Position numbers and translations under genes: made by a program. A stretch of DNA of 32,032 nucleotides from a bacterium (GTDB lineage Bacteria > JAJRZV01), in the NCBI GenBank assembly GCA_024275095.1, contig JAJRZV010000108.1:1-32032 (forward strand). The letters run 5' to 3'. Positions 26,170 through 32,032 of this stretch are shown piece by piece (the stretch's first letter is position 1; every line of letters starts with the position of its first letter). A model generated the notes under the pieces. It saw only the letters and a list, made by a program, of their open reading frames with translations. It made no database searches and was not told the DNA's origin.

Positions 26170-27100
26170 ATTTGTAACTTTTGCCGTAAAGGTGCAATTA
26201 AATGTGCATGATTTAAACAATGAAGCAGTAGCAGGTAATGTGACTGATATAAGGGTAATGGAGTTTCTTGATGAAAATGGAAAAAGGCAGGAAGCACCTG
26301 CGGTGTCAGGCAGAATGCTCAAACATTGGCATTGTGAAGGAATTAGACACCTAATAATAAGTGGCGAGTATTCCACCATTCCTCTCTGTGCAGGGTGCAA
26401 AGCAGGAGAACCAATAAGACCCGGTATGATTAATAATGGCAATCTCTCTCAAAATTCGGGTATTACAGAAGAGGAAGCTGTTCAAGGTTGTATAGTTTGC
26501 GATACCCATGGCTATTTAATTGCAACACCTGAAACCACGGCGGGGGAAGGTGGTGTCTCCGCACGGAGAAGTTCACGAGTTATGTTCTCATGGCTTATGC
26601 CTGTTATGGGTATGGAAGCAGTTTCTAAACAGGTAATTCATAACAGAGTTTCTGCTGACCCTAAAACAATGATGCCTTTCAACAAATCCTATGCCTCTGG
26701 CATTTATGCTTTTGTTTCTGCTCTTGATGTGGATAGAATTGGACTTGTTGAATTAAATCTTGGAAGTGATAATCCCTATGCAGTGGATGATAACAACGGA
26801 CGAAAAGACAGAATAAAAGTTGCTATTGAGGCATATCGCTATCTTATATCAGGACAGATAGGAGCGTCCCTATCACATGCCATTCCTCATTGGGACCCTA
26901 TTGAGATTTTAGTATGCTATTCTGAAAAAGGACCTTTACCTTTTCCCGTATCGCCGATATATCCTGACTATATTGTGAAAACTCTTGGAGTTATGCCTGA
27001 GGGAACAAGTTTCCTATACACTGGAAAGGATTCCCCTGAGGGAGTGAATAAAAAAGAAAAGATAGATGAAATCTTTAGGGAATTGTTGAACAAGGTATAA
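26162..27100 (+). CDS. cas7: Type I Cas7 backbone protein (Csa2/DevR family)
   Basis: The ATG at 26162 has a perfect ribosome site (AGGAGG) and gives 312 residues beginning MLKFVTFAVKVQLNVHDLNNE. Family marks are NVTDIRVMEF, APAVSGRMLKHWH, two CxxC pairs (LCAGCKAGEP, GCIVCDTHG), SARRSSRVMFSW and the late FNKSYASGIYAF. This is the DevR/Csa2 Cas7 type that coats the crRNA in I-A/I-B Cascade. It overlaps cas8a by eight bases and is followed by cas5. It is unlike the Csm3-like RAMP two genes upstream, so the operon encodes two different Cas7-type backbones. Confidence 0.92.
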   Translation: MLKFVTFAVKVQLNVHDLNNEAVAGNVTDIRVMEFLDENGKRQEAPAVSGRMLKHWHCEGIRHLIISGEYSTIPLCAGCKAGEPIRPGMINNGNLSQNSGITEEEAVQGCIVCDTHGYLIATPETTAGEGGVSARRSSRVMFSWLMPVMGMEAVSKQVIHNRVSADPKTMMPFNKSYASGIYAFVSALDVDRIGLVELNLGSDNPYAVDDNNGRKDRIKVAIEAYRYLISGQIGASLSHAIPHWDPIEILVCYSEKGPLPFPVSPIYPDYIVKTLGVMPEGTSFLYTGKDSPEGVNKKEKIDEIFRELLNKV

Positions 27101-27103
27101 AAA

Positions 27104-27904
27104 TTGCAGGCTCTTGTTTTTGAGATAAGGCTGAATTCACTTTATTCTATTAGACTCCCCTTCACCTGGCAGTCCTCTTTGATCTATCCTGTTCTTCCCC
27201 CTTCCTCAGTTATAGGGCTCGCTGCCAATGCCCTGCAAAGGTATAAAAACAATAAGCATCCCCTTGAATATCTTAAAGAACTTCAAGAGAGGATTGAATG
27301 GGCAGGTTCAAGATTGCTTTTTCCCTGCGTTATAAAGAGTTATACGACTTCAGCTATTACAAAGTGGAAAATTCCCCTGGGTGGAAAGTCTACAAATGCC
27401 CTGGGAAGAGAATTTGCATATAGCAGGGGAATGCAACTTCTTATAATCTATAAAGATGAAGAACTTATTAAAGAGACGGCTTTGGCCTTAAAAACTTCCC
27501 CGATTACAGCTGGAGATAGCGAGTCTCCAGTTTTTATAAACGACGGTCCGTATATAAAAAAGGTTAAAAAATATAATGTAAACAAAGAAGAAACTGTTGT
27601 AACAAATTTTCCTTTTCCTTTTGAACCTCAAAAATTAGAAATAATTGAAGGGAGAGGGTTAGTGTTTCTTTTTCACGAAAAGTGCTTAAAAATTAAAAAT
27701 TTTCCATTGAGAACTTATGTATGTCCTTTGGCGATGGGAAGCAAAAATATAATTTGTCCAGAAACTGTTAAATTAAAATTTAAACAGGAGGCGACAATAT
27801 TTGAGGTAGAGGAAGCAGGTAAAATTGTATTTTTCCCTGCATCAACTGAAGAGTCATCCTGCCCATCTATTAAGAAGAAAGGAGGGGGTAAAAAGAAGAG
27901 GTAA
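27104..27904 (+). CDS. cas5: Type I-A Cas5
   Basis: The 266-residue Cas5-family RAMP has LNSLYSIRLPFTWQSSLIYPVLPPSSVIGLAANALQ at the N-terminus (the pattern of Cas5a), then AGSRLLFPCVIKSYTTSAITKW and a later ALKTSPITAGDSESPVFI. Cas5 binds the crRNA 5' handle and pairs with Cas8a at the foot of Cascade. The start is TTG three bases after the cas7 stop, with no strong ribosome site, so coupling is likely. The last 15 residues are an odd lysine/glycine tail (KKKGGGKKKR). Confidence 0.9.
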   Translation: MQALVFEIRLNSLYSIRLPFTWQSSLIYPVLPPSSVIGLAANALQRYKNNKHPLEYLKELQERIEWAGSRLLFPCVIKSYTTSAITKWKIPLGGKSTNALGREFAYSRGMQLLIIYKDEELIKETALALKTSPITAGDSESPVFINDGPYIKKVKKYNVNKEETVVTNFPFPFEPQKLEIIEGRGLVFLFHEKCLKIKNFPLRTYVCPLAMGSKNIICPETVKLKFKQEATIFEVEEAGKIVFFPASTEESSCPSIKKKGGGKKKR

Positions 27905-27938
27905 CTTTCAGAATGATTTTTGCCTAAATAAAAAGGTA

Positions 27939-28433
27939 ATGCCCCAAGTAACCGGCACACTTATCTGGTATTATTTCATATGCAAGAGGGAGGTGTGGTT
28001 GATGGGTCACGGAATAACTCCGTTCCAGGATAACCCCTTTGTGGAAATAGGGCGCTTGATTCACGAAGAGTCCTACCAGAGGGAAAAGAAAGAGGTAGAT
28101 GCAGGCAATATGAAATTTGACATTATAAAAAAGAGGGATGGCAAAGTTATTGTAGCAGAAGTTAAAAAATCCTCACGATTTATAGATTCTGCCACCATGC
28201 AACTTGTCTTTTACCTTTACAATCTCAAAAAGCAGGGGATTTCAGCAGAAGGGGAACTGCTTGTTCCAAGAGAGAAGAAAAGAATAAAAGTTGAACTTAC
28301 AGAAGATAATATAAAAAAAATTGAGAATGCGATTTCAGAAATCAGGGAAATAACAAACCGCGATATTCCGCCTCCAGTTGTAAAAAACAGGTATTGCAGA
28401 AGGTGTGCATTCAGTGACTTTTGCTGGGCATAA
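27939..28433 (+). CDS. cas4: Cas4 nuclease (spacer processing)
   Basis: The 164-residue RecB-type nuclease has an iron-sulfur cluster: C15 (YYFICKREVWL) and C153, C156, C162 (YCRRCAFSDFC) are the four ligands. Nuclease residues are H42 (GRLIHEE), D61, and E74-K76 in VAEVKKS, followed by Q88. Cas4 trims prespacers and checks the PAM so that Cas1-Cas2 inserts them correctly. I use ATG 27939 since the frame further upstream overlaps cas5 and carries no Cas4 sequence. The ribosome site is weak (AAAAAGG directly before the ATG). Confidence 0.93.
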   Translation: MPQVTGTLIWYYFICKREVWLMGHGITPFQDNPFVEIGRLIHEESYQREKKEVDAGNMKFDIIKKRDGKVIVAEVKKSSRFIDSATMQLVFYLYNLKKQGISAEGELLVPREKKRIKVELTEDNIKKIENAISEIREITNRDIPPPVVKNRYCRRCAFSDFCWA

Positions 28434-28471
28434 ACTGGGAACAAATGTGCATTTTTGATATATTATAAATT

Positions 28472-29218
28472 ATGAGGATTAGAATAAATTTTGAAACCAG
28501 TGAAAGTAAAATAGTTTTTCCAGTTCATTACAATCATATTCTCCAGGGGTTTATATATTCCTGTATTGATGATGACCTTGCAGAGTTTCTTCATGAAAAA
28601 GGATATGTTTATGGAAAAAGAAGATTCAAACTCTTTACCTTTTCCAGACTTATGGGCAGCTGTTCATTTGATAGAAACAATAAAAAACTTGTTTATAATT
28701 CTTCAATTTATTTTATAATTGCATCGCCACTCGAAAGTTTTCTTGAAAGTCTCGTGAGAAATATGCTGAAGGGTGGTGAAATTAAGATGAACTCACAGAC
28801 GCTTTATGTTTCATCTGTGGAGGTTCTTCCTTTACCGGACCTGAACACCACTGCTTCAGTAAAGATAAAGATGCTTTCCCCTATAACAGTTTACAGCACC
28901 CTTACAAAAACAGACGGAAAAAAGAAGACATATTATTACAACCCTTATGAGAGGGAATTTGCAGAGCAAATAACAGAAAATCTCAGAAAAAAATATGTAA
29001 TCCTCAGGGGAAATGACGAAGGATTTGTGTTTGAGATAAAACCCAAAAACGTCAAATCCCGTGATGAAAAGATAATAATCTACAAGCAAACCGTCATCAA
29101 GGGATGGATGGGAACTTATACTGTAAAGGGGAGTATTGATGTTCTGAAAACTGCTTACGATACAGGAATAGGCAGCAAAAATTCTCAAGGTTTCGGGATG
29201 TTTGAGATAATTGGTTGA
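28472..29218 (+). CDS. cas6: CRISPR RNA endonuclease Cas6
   Basis: The 248-residue Cas6 has two RAMP folds: VHYNHILQGFIYSCID and FLHEKGY (candidate catalytic H41), GKRRFKLFTFSRL, and the C-terminal glycine-rich loop IGSKNSQGFGMFEI (residues 233-246). It should cleave the repeat RNA eight bases before each spacer, leaving an AUUGAAAU handle. It is the only intact cas6, so it presumably matures crRNAs for both effector blocks. It lies between cas4 and cas2. No clear ribosome site precedes the ATG. Its N-terminus is matched by the broken cas6 piece at 17158. Confidence 0.93.
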   Translation: MRIRINFETSESKIVFPVHYNHILQGFIYSCIDDDLAEFLHEKGYVYGKRRFKLFTFSRLMGSCSFDRNNKKLVYNSSIYFIIASPLESFLESLVRNMLKGGEIKMNSQTLYVSSVEVLPLPDLNTTASVKIKMLSPITVYSTLTKTDGKKKTYYYNPYEREFAEQITENLRKKYVILRGNDEGFVFEIKPKNVKSRDEKIIIYKQTVIKGWMGTYTVKGSIDVLKTAYDTGIGSKNSQGFGMFEIIG

Positions 29219-29227
29219 GGAAAAGAC

Positions 29228-29491
29228 ATGTTTGTAATTATGGTTTACGATGTAAATGAGAAAAGGGTTACCAGGGTTCTGAAAACAGCGAGAAAGTTCC
29301 TTACATGGGTTCAAAATTCAGTTCTTGAAGGCGAAATCACAGGAGCGAAATATGAAAAATTGAAATACGAAATCAAAAAAATCATAAACGAGGATGAAGA
29401 TTCAGTTATTTTTTATATTTTCAGAACAAGGCTTTACACATCAAGGGAAATAATGGGCGTTGAAAAAGGAAAAGAGGAAGTAATAATTTGA
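29228..29491 (+). CDS. cas2: Cas2 spacer-acquisition protein
   Basis: The 87-residue ferredoxin-fold protein starts MFVIMVYDVNEKRVTRVLKTARKFL with the conserved aspartate D8 after the first strand, then QNSVLEGEITGAKYEKLK and SVIFYIF. These are standard Cas2 features and the length is normal. Cas2 dimers bridge two Cas1 dimers in the integrase that inserts new spacers. It is nine bases after cas6 and six before cas1. Confidence 0.95.
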   Translation: MFVIMVYDVNEKRVTRVLKTARKFLTWVQNSVLEGEITGAKYEKLKYEIKKIINEDEDSVIFYIFRTRLYTSREIMGVEKGKEEVII

Positions 29492-29497
29492 ATTTAA

Positions 29498-30493
29498 ATG
29501 AAAAAGACAATTTACATTTTCTCTAACGGAGAGTTAAAAAGGAAACAAAACACCCTTTATTTTGAATCTTCAGACGGTGGTAAAAAATACATCCCGGTTG
29601 AGAATACAGGAGAAATACTTGTTTTTGGAGAGGTAACTATAAACAAAAAACTTATCGATTTTTTATCTCAGCATGAGATTGTTCTTCATTTTTATAATTA
29701 CTACGGGTTCTACTCAGGCACTTATTATCCACGTGAACATTACAATGCGGGCATAATCTTGTTAAAACAGGTTCAGCATTACCTTGATAATGATAAAAGG
29801 AGCATTCTCGCGAGAGGGTTTGTTAAAGGTGCTTTTGAGAACATCCAGAAGGTGCTTCAGTATTATAAAAACAGAGGAAGCGACCTTGAAGATGAAATAC
29901 AGAGAATATCTGAGTTTGAAGACCTGCTTGAAAACGCGAGTTCAATAGAAGAACTGATGGCTTTTGAGGGTAATGTAAGGGATATATACTACAGGTCATT
30001 CAACAAAATAATTAACAATGAAGATTTTTACTTTACAGGAAGGCGAAGAAGACCCCCGGGAAGCAGGATGGATGCTCTTATAAGTTTTGGCAACTCTCTG
30101 CTTTACACATTTTGTCTTTCAGAGATTTACAAAACTCATCTTGACCCCCGGATTGGTTTTCTCCACGCATCAAATTTCAGAAGGTTTTCTTTAAATCTTG
30201 ATATAGCAGAAGTTTTCAAACCAATTGTTGTGGACAGGTTGATTTTTTCGCTTGTGAATAAAGGTATTTTAAAGAAGGAACACTTTATTGATGAGATGGG
30301 CGGGCTTTACCTTGATGAAAAAGGAAGGAAAATCTTTGTTAAAGAAATAGACGAAAAATTAAAAAGCACTCTCAAGCACAGAAAACTCGGAAGGCACGTC
30401 TCATACAGGACATTAATCAAAATGGAACTTCACAAAGTTGAGAAGCATTTAATAGGTGAGGAAATGTATGCCCCCTTTGTAGCATGGTGGTGA
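29498..30493 (+). CDS. cas1: Cas1 integrase
   Basis: The 331-residue Cas1 has metal ligands E157 (FEGNVRDIYY), H223 (GFLHASNFRRF) and E238 (SLNLDIAEVFKP), all present. The N-terminal beta domain and C-terminal helical domain have normal length. FYFTGRRRRPPGSRMDALISFGNSLLY is typical of Cas1 of type I-A/I-B loci. It inserts spacers at the leader end of the array that begins 168 bases downstream. The last gene of the cas operon. Confidence 0.97.
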   Translation: MKKTIYIFSNGELKRKQNTLYFESSDGGKKYIPVENTGEILVFGEVTINKKLIDFLSQHEIVLHFYNYYGFYSGTYYPREHYNAGIILLKQVQHYLDNDKRSILARGFVKGAFENIQKVLQYYKNRGSDLEDEIQRISEFEDLLENASSIEELMAFEGNVRDIYYRSFNKIINNEDFYFTGRRRRPPGSRMDALISFGNSLLYTFCLSEIYKTHLDPRIGFLHASNFRRFSLNLDIAEVFKPIVVDRLIFSLVNKGILKKEHFIDEMGGLYLDEKGRKIFVKEIDEKLKSTLKHRKLGRHVSYRTLIKMELHKVEKHLIGEEMYAPFVAWW

Positions 30494-30661
30494 GAAAATC
30501 GTCCAAGTGTGATAATGCAAAAACACCTGGAGATAGACGATAAAACCTAACGCTAAAAAGTTCTGGAAAATCAGGGAAATATAATGTACTATCTATTTCA
30601 GGAAGTGTTATTATGCGTTCTTTGATATTTGAAGATGTTAATAATATAGAGAACAAAATGG
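30494..30661 (+). promoter_or_regulatory. CRISPR leader
   Basis: This AT-rich, gene-free stretch lies between cas1 and the first repeat. It contains TATAAT at 30580-30585, about 77 bases before the first repeat, without a good -35 box. Its position, and the fact that the changed terminal repeat lies at the other end of the array, identify it as the leader that drives array transcription to the right and receives new spacers. Confidence 0.7.
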
Positions 30662-31687
30662 GTTTGCAGCCTACCTATGAGGAATTGAAATAATATTCGC
30701 TTAAAATTTCAGGAATTAGAACTTCACGTTTGCAGCCTACCTATGAGGAATTGAAATATTTCATGTATATATAGTTCTTTCGGACTCGCCCACTGTTTGC
30801 AGCCTACCTATGAGGAATTGAAATCTATAGAGTCCTCTATGGGGAATTCGCGAGCACTCGTTTGCAGCCTACCTATGAGGAATTGAAATAGGAATATGGC
30901 AAAATACCGGCCTCCAAAGCCGGAGGTTTGCAGCCTACCTATGAGTAATTGAAATCGAGTTCGTCATACCGCCGAGCTACAGCCATCGCCTCGTTTGCAG
31001 CCTACCTATGAGGAATTGAAATTCGCCTCGATAATCCTGTCGGGCTCTCCGCTGCTCGGTTTGCAGCCTACCTATGAGGAATTGAAATTCAAGTATTTTT
31101 CTCATAAGCCTACCGACTATCACAGTTTGCAGCCTACCTATGAGGAATTGAAATCTGAGAGGAATAAAGCTTACAACGGGAGCGAATCTCTGTTTGCAGC
31201 CTACCTATGAGGAATTGAAATCGCATCCATTCTCTGACGCATAAGGGCATTTAATCCGTTTGCAGCCTACCTATGAGGAATTGAAATTAAACTTGCTGTT
31301 CATGGTCTGTTCTAAAAGTCAGTGTTTGCAGCCTACCTATGAGGAATTGAAATCTACTGGCTCTGGGTCGGCCTTGAGAACCTTTTTGTCCGTTTGCAGC
31401 CTACCTATGAGGAATTGAAATATCTCACACCCCACCCTCTTGTGTTGATCCGGGAGGTTTGCAGCCTACCTATGAGGAATTGAAATATGAGAGGTTTAAC
31501 GTCCGCCAGCCCTGTCGTGGGAGTTTGCAGCCTACCTATGAGGAATTGAAATCATCAGCTGGTGCTTCTTCTTCAGTTGAAAGCGTCAGTTTGCAGCCTA
31601 CCTATGAGGAATTGAAATTGCTGATGAGGGGACGATAATATCGGGATACTTCCGCGGGTTTGCAGCCTACCTATGAGGAATTGAAAG
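30662..31687 (+). CRISPR. CRISPR array, 16 repeats and 15 spacers
   Basis: The 30-base repeat begins GTTTGCAGCC, continues TACCTATGAG and ends GAATTGAAAT. Repeats start at 30662, 30728, 30795, 30860, 30926, 30993, 31059, 31125, 31192, 31258, 31324, 31392, 31457, 31523, 31589 and 31658. Spacers are 35-39 bases. All repeats are identical except number 5 (GAGG becomes GAGT at 30945) and the last (final T becomes G), which marks the leader-distal end. The repeat has no strong hairpin, as usual with Cas6 of I-A/I-B and III systems, and yields an AUUGAAAU handle. Spacer 4 (30890-30925) carries a tRNA-Trp anticodon arm and spacer 3 (30825-30859) a short palindrome. Confidence 0.99.
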
Positions 31688-32032
31688 GAATTACCAACAA
31701 AAACTCTTCCATCCTCTATCCCGGTTCGGATCCATCTTCTACAGTTGCATTTCAAAAGTTATTAAAAATCCGGCAGTCATGAGCATACAAAATCTTTTTG
31801 GCACTACACTGGATGGTTTTATCTGAACATGGCGTTTCTTTAATACGTCTCAAAATATTTAATCATCACCTTCGGGGTTTAATTTCCTCTTGCCAGACCC
31901 GGGAAAAAATACCCTTGCCCTGCAGATTATGGATGTCTTAAAGATCCCTTCTCATTATGCAAATGCTGATGAAACCTGAGAAAACACCTAACACGAATAA
32001 AGCTTTTTAACATCCTGGATTATAAAAATACA
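31688..32032. other. Region after the array
   Basis: These 345 bases hold no gene I can support. A plus-strand frame without a start (about 31863-31979) reads NFLLPDPGKNTLALQIMDVLKIP and stops after NADET; it may be the tail of a decayed gene. No extra repeat, tRNA or clear terminator was seen. Confidence 0.4.

Noticed and set aside
30995-31210. Small plus-strand frame with repeated LQPTYEELK
   Set aside because: It is a translation of CRISPR repeats, not a protein.
31573-31755. Small minus-strand frame with repeated FQFLIGRLQT
   Set aside because: Also a translation of CRISPR repeats in the opposite direction.

Overview
The window joins two unlike pieces of a bacterial chromosome. Positions 1 to about 16.8 kb hold housekeeping, metabolic and glycan genes, all on the minus strand, with balanced base composition and tightly packed starts and stops. 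From about 17.1 kb to the right end, everything is on the plus strand and becomes clearly AT-rich from about 18.25 kb: a decayed defence/mobile scar, a complete CRISPR-Cas locus and its array. A pyruvate-type ferredoxin oxidoreductase subunit, a biotin-dependent acyl-CoA carboxylase with methylmalonyl-CoA mutase, and a type I-A-like cas set suggest an anaerobic, possibly thermophilic bacterium. The phylum cannot be fixed from this sequence.

Left region, in transcription order from right to left. A GT4 glycosyltransferase stands alone. clpB has its own sigma70-like promoter. Then comes a glycan group: a degenerate asparagine-synthase homologue, a GT4 glycosyltransferase, a lipid-carrier sugar-phosphate transferase and a metallo-beta-lactamase-fold hydrolase. 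A thioredoxin-type arsenate reductase follows. Next is a propionyl-CoA to succinyl-CoA operon: carboxyltransferase, biotin carboxylase, biotin carrier and methylmalonyl-CoA mutase large subunit, coupled to dnaX and recR. The gamma subunit of a 2-oxoacid:ferredoxin oxidoreductase runs off the left edge. The biotin carboxylase is cut by one in-frame TAG with no frameshift.

Scar (17.1-18.3 kb). The 5' part of an old cas6 is joined to the 3' part of an rve-type transposase. This is followed by the 3' part of an MNT nucleotidyltransferase gene and the 5' part of its HEPN partner, both broken.

CRISPR-Cas (18.3-31.7 kb). The order is cas3' helicase, cas3'' HD nuclease, a four-gene type III-like block (a Cas10-like protein with an HD domain but no GGDD; a short Cas5-like RAMP; a helical protein; a Csm3-like Cas7), then type I-A cas8a-cas7-cas5, then cas4-cas6-cas2-cas1, a leader and an array of 16 repeats and 15 spacers. 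The composite points to two effector complexes, or one hybrid, sharing one Cas6, one adaptation module and one array. The type III-like block seems stripped of cyclic oligoadenylate synthesis and perhaps of target RNA cleavage, so its likely product is an HD-dependent DNA-targeting complex. This is the most interesting system in the window. A second notable point is spacer 4, which contains a perfect tRNA-Trp(CCA) anticodon arm.
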